Below the pieces are notes generated by a model that saw nothing but the letters and a program-made list of their open reading frames with translations, was not told where the DNA came from and did not search any database. From NCBI GenBank assembly GCA_031472005.1, contig PZJY01000004.1:2206556-2270555 (forward strand): a stretch of 64,000 nucleotides of DNA, read 5' to 3'. The translations under genes were made by a program, and so were the position numbers. This DNA comes from Tetracladium setigerum. Lineage: Eukaryota; Ascomycota; Leotiomycetes; Helotiales. Shown piece after piece: positions 45,259 through 56,242 of this stretch (within the stretch, counting starts at the first letter, position 1; the number at the start of each line of letters is the position of its first letter).

Positions 45259-48200
45259 ATGGCGAGCTCTCCGCCTGGTTCGCCGCCTTCGCGACCGCTC
45301 AGCGCAATGATGCGACCAACCCCAAGAGCAAATAGTCGCATGAGCATGTCAGGCAATAGACCAAGTAACGGTACTGGTGCGGGTGTGGTTAATGGAAGTA
45401 GAGCTTCAGACGAAGACGGCAAAACATCCGTCAAAGTTGGTCAGTGAAGGCGATCTGACACACATCTCGATCTAATGGCACTAATTGTCTTGCAGTGATC
45501 CGAGTTCGTCCCCCACTAAAGGCAACCGATCCTGGATTTGAGCTCATTCCGCAGAGATTCCAGAGATCGGTGATCCAACTAAACTCGCCGTCCAGTCTCA
45601 CAATCGATTCTCCTCAGGGCAGGAAGCTATTTGTCTTCGATAGGGTTTTCGGGGAGGATATTAGTCAGGAAGGCATCTGGGATTACCTCACGGAGAGCAC
45701 GAATCATTTCATTCAGGGCTACAATGTCTCGGTTTTGGCATATGGACAGTCCGGTGCTGGAAAATCATACACAATGGGTACCTCAGGTCCCGCAGATCAA
45801 GGAGACCTGGAGATTATGGGTAAGTACCAATTTCGGCACATTTTAGCCAATACTTTCGTTGTATGACAGTATTGTCAGGTATACCATGGGAGATACCGTT
45901 ACTAATTTAAGTGTTTTGCTAGGTGTCATCCCTCGAGCTGCCGCAGCATTGTTTGAGAAACTCGAAGGAGGAAAATCGACGAGCAATCGAAATTCCATGT
46001 CTGGATTACGTGCTCCAACGAGATACTCACTGAATGCTGCTACTATGTTGTCCTCTGGCAAACCGGTTGAAAAGAACTGGAGTTTGAAGGCAACTTATGT
46101 AGAAATCTACAACGAGACACTACGTGACCTGCTTCTCCCGGAAAACACTCCGTCACATGAGAGAGGCACTATCCTAATTCGAGAGGACAAGAACCATATC
46201 TTTTTAACGGGGCTGCGAGAAGTAGAGATTAATTCGGTGGACGATCTGATGGCCTGTTTGAACTCCGGTTCCTCGATTCGACAAACCGATGCTACCGCAA
46301 TCAACGCCCAGTCGTCTCGTTCGCATGCAGTCTTCAGTTTACGCTTGATCCAGCACAAGTCTAGAGGCTTTACGGGTGCCTCAGAAAAAAGATTTTCGGT
46401 ACCACTTGAAGCTATGTCCGGTGGAGAGGGCATGGTAAGAATCGACAGCAAACTTCACTTTGTTGATTTGGCTGGGAGCGAGAGGCTGAAGAACACTGGA
46501 GCTCAGGGCGAGAGAGCAAAGGAGGGTATTTCTATCAACGCTGGTCTCGCAAGTCTGGGCAAAGTTATCTCGCAACTGGCAAAGCAGGGCGCTCATATCT
46601 CATACCGTGACTCTAAGCTCACTCGCTTATTATCCGATTCTCTTGGAGGTAGTGCCATTACTTACATGATTGCCTGCATTACTCCAGCCGAATTCCATTT
46701 CAGCGAAACCCTCAACACCTTGCAATATGCCCAAAGAACACGAGCAATCCAGAGTAAGCCTAAGATTCAGCAAACCGCCGACGAGAGCGATAAGACTGCT
46801 TTGATTGAACGACTGAAGGCAGAACTGGTATTTCTGCACAAGCAAATCCAAAGCGAACGGGCTGGGGAGCGTGGTGAGCGGGCTAGCGATCGCCGAGTCA
46901 GTGGCACGAACGACAGACCAGAGCGATCAAATGAACGAGAGGTGGAACTTCAGAATCAATTACTGGATACCCAGGAAAACTATACTGCACTTAGCCAACG
47001 CCACGCAAAATTGATTTCAGAGCTTGCAAAGGCACGAGATGAGGAACAGGCAGACAACCAAGCTCACGAGGAGAGCTTGGGAGACAGTGCAACCCAAAGA
47101 CTGAACCGCTCTAACTCATTCGCTGAAGCCGTCGAGAAAGTTGTCATGGAATATGAAAAGACCATTCAAAGTCTCGAACAATCCCTCTCACAAACCCGAT
47201 CCTCCCTTTCCAACATTGAGACTGATCTTCTTGAGAAAGAGAACAAATGTGCCTATGTCGAAACACATAACACCCAACTTCAGGCACGCCTGCAGAAGAT
47301 GCTGGATCGGGAGTCAAGTACAGAGCATTACCTCCATGATCTTGAAGCCAAACTGGATGGACATACCTCGGGTGAGGAGAAGAATTCTGCAATTGTTTCC
47401 GAGCTCAAAAGGGAAATTGCTCGTGTTCGTGAAAATGAGGCTACCTGCGAGGATTACATTTCTACTCTAGAGGAGCGCCTTGCCGAAGCCGAACAAGAAC
47501 AAGAGCTTATGCAACGCGAAATTGACCGCCTTGAACATGTTGTTGAACGCCAACGCAGCCTTGGGAAATTGGATAGTCTGCTCTACGAGTTGGATCACAT
47601 TCAGCAAGAAGGTAAGACCACTGAAGCAGAGACCCCATTGACTAATGGAAATCGCTCTTTCACGGAACATTCTCGCCAACAAAGTCTAGTGAGCAAACGA
47701 AGCCACAAGGATGTAATTCTCGAGACCGAAGATGAAGATGAGGGCCCCGTAATAGCCCATGATCTCCAACGAACCGAAAGCGAGGGTCCCGTTGACCATG
47801 GCGAGCCTATCGATGATCATGATGCTGAACAGGCTCTTGACATTTTGAGGACCGACTACCCACCTCAGAACACTACACAGTCTAGATATGTAGAAGACCA
47901 ACTTCAAAATGTCAGCCAGGAGCTTTATGATCTTAAAGTTGAGCACGAGTCGGCCCTCAGCGAATTCGATCTTCTCAATGCAAAGTACGAGGAGGCCCTC
48001 CGCACATTAGCCACTCTTCAGGAAGATGCTGCTGACGAAGCACGACACCCGACGCGACGCCCTCGGGACTCCATCTTATCTGATTCCTCTTTGGCTACGG
48101 CGAGGCCTGTATCTTTTTTAGCAGACGCGAGGGTGTACGAACAAAAGGATGTAGGACAATTCTCATCCTCGCGATCGCTTTCATCGGAATTGTCCTTAGC

Positions 48201-50729
48201 TGGGGAACTGCCCAGCACCGTGGATTTGTCTGATGTTGAAACCTCGATCAAGACCCCCAAACTAGAGGAGGTTGTGAGCGGTGGTCCGAAGGGGAGACAG
48301 CCGGAGAGGTTGAGCAACTTAGAAAGCTTGTGGAAGAGAATGAGCAAGCTCAGCAAGAGTTAGCCGAGAAGTACAGCCAACTTGAAGAAGAGCACACGAA
48401 TGCACTCGATGTCGTGGAAGAATTGAAAACCGAGATCAAGAAGTTCCAGATGAACGAAAACCCAGGATCGCGCTCTTCCGTCATTCGCCGCAAGTCAAGT
48501 CAGAACACGATGATGGTCAGCAAGGCCCACCGGGCATTTGCTTCGCTTCAAAACATCGGTGATGACAATTTCTCTGGCAATGAAGATCTCAAGCAAAATT
48601 TCGACTTGAACATGAAAGCTGCCTTAAATGAGCTTCATGTTCGATCCGAGCGGGTTGAGCAGTTGGAGGTTGACGTGGCAGAAAAAGCAGCAGTCATTGA
48701 AGAAAAGAACAAAATCATCAATGGCCTCACAAAAGAACGAGCTAGCATAACTGCAACATCGATGGATATGTCAGCTATGTCTCTTTTGCGCAACCAATTG
48801 GAGGAGAATGAGATGCAGACGAGAACTCTTCGTGATACACATGCTGCTCGCGAGCTGGAGCTCAAGACTCAAATTGAGGAGTTGCAAGCTTTGGTTAACA
48901 CGCCTACCGCATCAGTTGAGACTAGCGACAAGGTTATATCGAACACTGTCGATGAAACTTCAGCTATCCAGGACAAGAAGATTGCTCATTTGGAAGAAAT
49001 CATGGCAGGCACCGAGCAACAACACCAACAGGTTATTGTGAGAATGCAAGAAGCACATGGTCAACTTCAATCTACCATCGTGGAACTTGAGCAGCAGCTT
49101 TCATCTCAGAAACAGGGCCAAACTGATCGTGAAGTATTGGAACGTGACGAGACTGTTAAGAGCCTGCAAGCAGAAATTGATGAACACAAAGCCGCTGTGT
49201 CTGCCAATGCTGCCAGGGTCGCCGAATTGGAGCACACTCACTCTTCGACTCGACAGCAACTCGAGGAAGCTACTCAATCGCGCGATGCTTCATTATCTGA
49301 GATCAACAACCACAAATCTCTTATTTCCCGCCTTGAGGAGCAGATTGTTGAGCATGGCTTCATTGTCAAATCTCACCAAGACGGTCTGAGTCTTTTACAC
49401 GAAAACCATGCCCGCTCGCTCGACGAGCTTAAGACTAAGGCTCAAGCCGACCGCGAAGCCTTTGAGGCCGATCGTGAAGCTATTGCAGCTAAACACGAAG
49501 CTGCTCTGGCCGAAGTCACTCGCAAACACGAAGAAAGTATAGATGCTCTGCAAAACGACCTCTCAGAGGCTCGTGACAATCTCACCAAGGTTGCTACTCA
49601 AGTAGCCTTTGCTATGGGCGTTGACGTTAGCACTGACAAGTTGCAGGAGAGGATTTCAGACCTTCTTGAGGACCAGAAAGCCTTGGCCGAAGAGCAGGTG
49701 AAGAATGGTAACATGGAGAAGACCGTGACAGAGCTCACGTCCACCAATGAGAAGGTTATGAGAGAACTCGAGACTGTCAAGGCAGAACTTTCCGCCTTGC
49801 TTGTGCAGACGGCAAATGGTGCTGAGCTCAAGGCGGAGCATGCTACTGTGACGGAGCAATTGAACGCGTTGAAGAAGGAGATGCATGATTTGGAAACAAA
49901 GAACAAGAAGAATTCTCGTCTCGTCGAAGAACTCGAAGACCAACTCGCCACGAACTTCGATCAACATCAAATTGCGAACAATCGCTTCTCGACACTACAA
50001 ACAGAGCGCAACACTCAACTTGAGGAAGCCAATGCAGCTCAAACCCGGGCGCAAACGGAGTTGGAGGCAATCAAGGAAGAATACGCTCAGCTCCAGGTAT
50101 GAAATTTATCCACAGTCATTAAAATAATGCTAACCTTTTAGGCCAAATTGGATGAAGCCCAGATTGATTCTGGTCCAAAGAGATCCAATTCGCAAAGCCA
50201 CCTCCGCAAATCTGCATCTGTTGCATCCATTCTCCCATCTCCTCCGCCTGCAATTCCCCTACCTCCTCTTCCCGGTAACCTTAACGCCGCTCTTGCAAAC
50301 TCTCAAGCTGCAGCTATCCCGATCCCTGCTACACCAACTGGCAATCGACCTACCAGCAAGGATCTTAAAGCTGCGCAGATTCAAGAGGACCAAGAAGCTC
50401 GCATCCGAACCATCGAGAAGCATCTGTTTGCTGAGAAGCAACTCACGAACACTCTCGAAGAGGCTCTTACTGATCTGGAGAGACAAAGCAATAAGGTCAA
50501 GGCTGATTGTGATGCTTGGAGACGTCGTGCCGGTGATCTCGAGCAGGACTTGAAAGAGGTCAACCGCAAGTTACAAAGCGAGGCCGAAAAGGAGAACAGA
50601 TACAGCATGCTTCAAGTCGAAGAGGAGCGAAAGAAGCGACAAGACGCAGAAAACGCACGCCAAAACCTTGAGGAGCGTATGAACGCAATCAGCAAGAAGA
50701 AGAAGAAGGGCAGCCTCAACTGTTTCTAA
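45259..50729 (+). CDS. Kinesin with N-terminal motor and long coiled-coil tail, one apparent frameshift
   Basis: Exons are 45259-45439, 45496-45819, 45923-50096 and 50142-50729; repaired length 1755 aa. A disordered Ser/Pro N-terminus precedes the motor (KVVIRVRPPLKATDPG; P-loop AYGQSGAGKSYTMG; switch I NAQSSRSHAVFSL; switch II VDLAGSERLKNTGAQGE; YRDSKLTRLLSDSLGGSAIT; neck-proximal ETLNTLQYAQRTRAIQSKPK). The motor is roughly residues 60-400. After it comes more than 1000 residues of heptad-rich coiled coil. Near the end is a Pro/Ala linker (LPSPPPAIPLPPLPG), another coil and a basic tail ending KKKKKGSLNCF. It is a plus-end-type motor by position, but I cannot assign the subfamily. The frame breaks near the G4 run at 48291-48294: VVSGGPKG in one frame, AGEVEQLRKLVEENEQAQ in the next. 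A 41-base GTGAGC intron would also keep frame but lacks a branch site. Confidence 0.93.
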
Positions 50730-51456
50730 ACTGCAAATCCCGCATTTTCCCCCGGCGTTGATACCACTACGTTTTTTGCCATTATTCTACAACGACCCCC
50801 TTACGATTCTAATGGACGTCCGATTTTTTACGATTCTTTTTCGAAGCACATATTTTCTCCAACGACCGAGTACACAGAATAAGCGCACGACGAGAGATAT
50901 GGGAGGGAGGGAGGATTTTCCTTTGATTACCTAACATTGATGATTCTCTCGTTTTTTTTCTTTCCTTTTTCTTCTTTTTCAAAACTGCATGTACTTTGCC
51001 GTTAGCGATATTAACGAGATACCAACCAATACTTATTTGCTGGTGTTTTGTGGGTTTGGTTGGCTATACAGCTAATTGCAGCGCGAGCTGAGATAGTTAA
51101 TTTGAGAATGGATACGATTTATTCCCCTTATAGACCTCTCTGTTTTTACATTTGAATGTGATATTCGGCTCCTCCTGTGAAAAAGCAGATTTGCTCGTCC
51201 TCTGTTGCTTGCACAATATATTTGGTCAATTTTCAGAGAACAATAATACTTGTATACCTGCTCGCTTGATACCTACCAGACTGCACTCGGAAGTCCTGAT
51301 TGTCGTCTTTCAACAAGAAATGCATTCAATTAACTTTCTACTCTCCTAAAATCTTTCTATTGTATGAGGTTAAAATCACTCTCAGCCTACACTTATCTTT
51401 TTTAGTACATACCTCCCAATGCTTTCTACCTCTCCCTCGAGCGAGCTGGAGTCAAA
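50730..51456. other. Intergenic, convergent 3' ends
   Basis: Kinesin 3' UTR (several poly-T stretches at 50945-50985) and the 3' UTR of the oxidoreductase. No gene is seen. Confidence 0.5.
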
Positions 51457-52929
51457 TCAAGCCTTCCACCCCGGAACAACCTTTTGCAAGTAACTCATAA
51501 ACTTCCACAATCCAACAGCATGTTCCACATTCCCCTCGGGATCCGTCACCCTCTCCGGCCACGCAATCCCCGCACCATACAATCCCCTCACAACCCTTCC
51601 CTCCTGATCTTCAAAAGCTCCCGTCTTATTATCATATTTCACCTCCAGCTCGCCTTTCTCACCCTCCACAGACAACACCGGAATCTCATTCCTCTCATAC
51701 CCAATTGCCTGCACGACATGCGTACACCCTGGCAAATGCTCTACATAACCCTGCACCTCCCTCTCCTTCGTCGTGGCCACCTTCTCAAGAAACCTACTCA
51801 CATCCGAAAGCGGCAAGACGTCTTCCTCGAGATTCTCCTTGGCCCAGACAGCGACGTCGCCTTTGAGACCGGTATTGTCGCGGAAGATCCAGCCGTCGCG
51901 TTCTTCGGCGTAGCGGAGGGGGTGGCGGGTGAACCATTTAATGCGTAAGGAGGGGTGGGTGGAAGACGCGAGGTTGTAGAGGTTGCGGAGGACGAGGATG
52001 GCGGAGTGGGAGGCGCCAATTACGGCTATGGTGGCGGGTTGGGTGGTGGGGAGGAGCGTGGTTAGGTAGGAGGGTTTGAGGGCTGGGTCGAGGGGGATTT
52101 GTTGGAGTTTGGTGGTCGGGAGCGGGAGAGGCGATGTGATGGGGTGAGAGCCGGTGCAGAGGATGAGCAGGTTGGATGTTATTGATGTTGGCTTGGTGTC
52201 TTTCCCACCAGGAGAGGAGGCTAACTTGACGTTCCAGTTTTCTGTCTGTTTCGGCGTTAGTTTATAAGATTTTGGAATTGGGGGGAGGGCGATATACTTC
52301 AGACCAAGACGCGCTGTCCACATTCCCGAATTGCTTGTGAACGCCCTTTGAAGCATCAAGATTTTGGGTGAATAGAATACACAAATCCGCCGCTTCCGCA
52401 ATGTGACAAGTCTCCTCTTGATTCAAGCTCTTTAGATGCGAGTAGGCGTTTGGCTCTGGAATCTCTTTTACCAAGTCTCTAAATGCCTTCACCCCTTCCG
52501 CATACATGGCGAATCGCTTGACCTTGGTATTACTATCTCACAATCAGTACCAAAATCACAAATAAAATTATACTGAAAATGAAGGGGGAATAATAACATA
52601 CCTGGGAACCTCCCTATAAAACTGATCCAACCTCCCCCGGAAAACTTATCATCAACCCAAAGAATCGGCTTTAGACCGCCATCCAATAAATTCCCTACCA
52701 CAGCCAACCCAGCCGGTCCAGCTCCAACAACCACAGCCTCATACTTCTTTACCGGCGATTTTTGAGCTTGGTGTGAAAGTGATCGACGGGATGCTGAGTT
52801 TTGAATTGTCATGCTCTGGAGAGCTGGGGATGAGATGCTTCGGATGGCCAAGAATAGCCTTGATGATGATGCTGAGCGGGTTGGAACTCCACCCAGAAAG
52901 GGTGGTGTGGTGGCTTTAATGAGTAGCAT
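51457..52929 (-). CDS. FAD-dependent oxidoreductase/monooxygenase-like protein, one apparent frameshift
   Basis: Exons are 52929-52602, 52532-52298 and 52245-51457; repaired length 450 aa. A basic, Ser-rich leader (SRLFLAIRSISSPALQS) may target mitochondria. Then comes a Rossmann dinucleotide motif, VVVGAGPAGLAVVGNLLDGG. After it are LCTGSHPITSPLPLP and a second nucleotide fold, ATIAVIGASHSAILVLRNLY. The C-terminus has HVVQAIGYERNEIP and LYGAGIAWPERVTDPEGNVE. This two-Rossmann layout matches FAD/NAD(P) oxidoreductases close to ornithine/lysine N-monooxygenases; the substrate is unknown. The frame breaks in the C5 run at 52634-52638 (G5 on the coding strand): VDDKFSGG in one frame, RLDQFYREVPS in the next; one added G joins them. 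The 52-base second intron (GTATAT, CTAAC branch) keeps frame. Confidence 0.85.
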
Positions 52930-53587
52930 TATGATGGATGGATAGATGTTTGGGTTTGCTTTGTCTATTGATTGAGGTTGTGTGTTACTGTTGTTGTACG
53001 TGGTGGCGTGACATCTAATAGCAAGGGAAAATGTAGGAGGCGGTGATGACTCCTGGGCTAAAAGACAAGTTGTTTAAAATGGGTATCCAGCGTTCTATGG
53101 GAATGAAATGTCTGGATAATCCAAAGGAAAAACAGAAAGGAATGTCTAGACAGTATGAAGAAGGAGTCACTCTTCTGTGGTTTGGGTCTTCGGTCTCTAA
53201 CAGTCGCATGATCAATATCAGAGGAAAAAGCCTTCCTGGGTGATGTGGAATTGGCCAATCAGAAGCCAAAGATGAAGAGAAGCTGACACGTGACTTCAAT
53301 TCCCATTAGTGAATTTTAGACTTCCTACATCCTATTGTAAATAGGCAAAGTGATCGTTTTAAATGTGACAGAGGGGAATCACGTAAAGCCCTGAGTATTG
53401 GTTGGTTGTTTTCAAAACTTTACCCCCTAAAATTTACACATTCATCCTCAAGGACGACCACCAACCTTTCTGTGAATCTCAGCACAGGCATATCCCTAGT
53501 CGGTTTGTTAACTTTAAGAACTGTGCTTGATACCTATTTAAACTAGTAGTCTCAAGTATAACCCACTGGGGCGATGCCCAACTAGAG
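52930..53587. other. Intergenic
   Basis: A 658-base gap holding the promoter of the oxidoreductase and the 3' UTR of EME1. Frames at 53015-53299 show no domain. Confidence 0.5.
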
Positions 53588-55671
53588 CTAAACATTAAGA
53601 CTATTCGGATCTCTCCCAAAAACACCTTATGAACCCTCTTACTAATGGCCGGCCCAATCCTCTGTTCCGTAAACGCCCCATTCTTATTCGCACTCTTCAT
53701 GCAATTCTCCAAATCCAAGGGACCGTTCTCTTGCAAGCCCTCTATTAGCTCTCGAACGGTCGGGTACTTGGCAGTAATACCATAGGCGACGCCGTGTGTT
53801 ATGCGAACCATCTCTTGCAGCATCTTGACGTAGGTGTCTGCTGGTCCGTCACCGGTTTTGACTTGGCCCGATTCCATACAGAATGCTGTGCCATTGGGTT
53901 GTTTTTGAGTTCTAGGTTTGTAATCAGTAGTATATTTATAGGACGGGACTCAGAGAGCGACGTACTTGTAAGGAATTAGAGAGATGTTCTGGGTGAAGAT
54001 TGCCAGCTGTTCAGCGGTTTCCTGTACCACAGAAGTATGATGAACGAAGAGTTCATGAACCATTTGCAAGCGTAATAATGCGTCCTCGATGATATTCTCG
54101 TCGATATGCTCCGCTTCTTTCTTCTTCTTGCGTTGGCTTGCTGTAGGTGGTGCTGCCTCTGCTTCATGTGGACCTGCTGCCCGCACTGCTTGGGTATATT
54201 TCCTGTTTTGGATATTCTTGTTCTTCCTCATCCAGATATTGAAACCCTGTATCAGGACGACTATCTTGCACCCCCAAAACTGGCTTTTCAATTGGAGGAT
54301 GACAAAGTCGATGTCATTCTCCTCGTCTTTGCTCGTTACCAGATCCACGAAATCTTGAGCTCCCAGAACATAAATGATGTGCTTCTCTTCCTTGATATAA
54401 GGACGGACAGGTTCATATTGTCCCTGCTCTTCGTTAAATTCTGCAACAACCTTGCGCCTAAACTTGACAACTGGATTTTCGCTCTCCCATGTGGTATGCT
54501 CAACCTGAAATTTTTCTAAGAAGACTTCCGTTTGTGTTTTGAGTTTCGACTCTAATGCAGAGGGCAAGTCGACGATCATTTCTGGAGCTGAAACCTTTTT
54601 ATCCGTCCTGAGAGTATTAACTTTGGCCAAAGCAGCAGCTCTTTCCTTCTCTTCAGCCTTTAATCCCTTTTCCCGCAATTTATCCTCTTTCGCTAAACGC
54701 TTCTTCTCCTGATCTGCCTCCTTGACCGCACTCTTCCTTGCCTTCTCATCATTATCCTTGGCGGCCTTCTGCACCTTCCCGGCCTTCTTTAACGCAGCCT
54801 TCTTCTTTGTCTCCCTATCTGCTTCGTACTTTTCGTAAGCCGTTTGCTTCTTGCGTGGCCTGGACATCGGAAGATCCATTAGATCAGATAACTCGGTATC
54901 CGATGACAATTCGGGAAGAATGCCTAATTTTGTGCTCGAATTTGCCTTTTCCTTTTCCTTCCGTTTCCTGATCGCATCCATGTGTGGGTCAGGCGAACTT
55001 GTAAATATGAGAGGGTCCAGATCCAGCGCTTTGCTACCAGTGGAAGTAGAATGCTTGGACTTCGGGACATTTGCATTTCGTGTTGATGATTCGATATTCA
55101 AGTAAGACCTGTTGTATGCCGCCGACCGCATGTTACTCATCTCTGCCAAACCCGAGCCCTGGTTTCCCTCAACCTTGTTTAATGCGACGCTTGAATTCGA
55201 AACGGATGGACGAGCTTTTTTGGCTGGAGGTTCGCGCGCGTCGTTGAGAGAACTATCGAGATTGACCGTACTGTCAAAATCATCCGATAAAAAGAAAATA
55301 TCGTGGTCTCGCTTTGCCGGCTTCGCAGCGTTTGGTATGGAGGTTTTGAGCGACGGTAAAGTGTACGGATCATCATCCGAAGATAATGGTGGGAGGAAAT
55401 TTGAGATTGGAGACTTCTTAGGTTTGGCACGCGTAGCACTGGAAGATTTCGAGGGTAGCGCTGTAAGTAAGGCATCATCATCATCATCGTCATCAGATAG
55501 AAATTGCCACTCATTGCCTGGAGGCGGACGCATACTCAAAGTCGACTTTTCGGCGATGGACGTGCTTGTTATTAGAGGTTTCGCTGCAGGTTTGTCTACC
55601 CCAGACCGAGGCTTCGAGTTCGCTGCCTGCGGCCTCGGGCTACTCGACAGCAGATCAATGACTAGAGGCAT
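53588..55671 (-). CDS. eme1: EME1-type subunit of the Mus81 structure-specific endonuclease (ERCC4 fold), one apparent frameshift
   Basis: Exon 1 is 55671-53966 and exon 2 is 53911-53588 after one added base; repaired length 676 aa. The N-terminus MPLVIDLLSSSPRP resembles a SUMO-interacting motif. A long disordered acidic/Ser region follows, then a strongly charged Lys/Glu coil. The ERCC4-like fold begins near residue 370 (VRPYIKEEKHIIYVLGAQDF, then FVILQLKSQFWGCKIVVLIQ and QVVHE-like RLQMVHELFVHHTSVVQETA). The C-terminal part (HGVAYGITAKYPTVRELIEG, then GPAISKRVHKVFLG) is helix-hairpin-helix-like. Eme1 is the non-catalytic partner that guides Mus81 to branched DNA. At the GGG run (53615-53617) the frame slips: one added G gives the short normal end RDPNSLNV and a TAG at 53590-53588. 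As given, the frame runs on about 36 residues to 53479. Confidence 0.88.
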
Positions 55672-56242
55672 TTTGGAAGTTGCGCTAATCGTACAATTCC
55701 GTCGATGGTGAAGTAGCGATCAATTGACGTCCAAATGCTTTGGAGTTCTTTCGCTTTCAGTTGCCGAGGCGGGTGACGCGCTCGCGCACATACGCTGTCA
55801 CGTGAGCTACATGGATATCTTGCAAAATGAAACGGAAGACGTTTAAATTGAATGCCAACCTTCATATTTCTGGGCCAGTGAAAAACATCGCTCCAAAAAT
55901 GCAATAAGTAGCAGCCTAATAATATTCATCTTGTCATTCTCGAAAGTCGCAATGCTCTCAGCTATTGCTATGCTCTTGCGAGCGCTAACTCTAAAATAGG
56001 TATCTACAGGAAGGCAATACACACTCAGCTCAATCAAATTCGAGAGCCTCTGAACACCAGCAAATGCAGGGTATGCGCGAAACCCAAAGCTAACGCCAGA
56101 ATAAAAAAAAATGCAAACCGCCCCGGCCGCCGTCATCAATTTCGCCAGCCTTCTCCCGTAAAAGCCTTCGATGCAAAAAGCACACAACCGAGTAGAAATA
56201 AAATCATCCGTCCAGCATTGTGCAAATAGTCATATTCAAGGA
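55672..56242. other. Intergenic
   Basis: A 571-base gap with the EME1 promoter and KCS1 3' UTR. The 55843-56187 frame has no domain. Confidence 0.5.

Noticed and set aside
50650..50729. CaaX prenylation box at the kinesin C-terminus
   Set aside because: The Cys is second from the end, not fourth, so it does not fit the motif.
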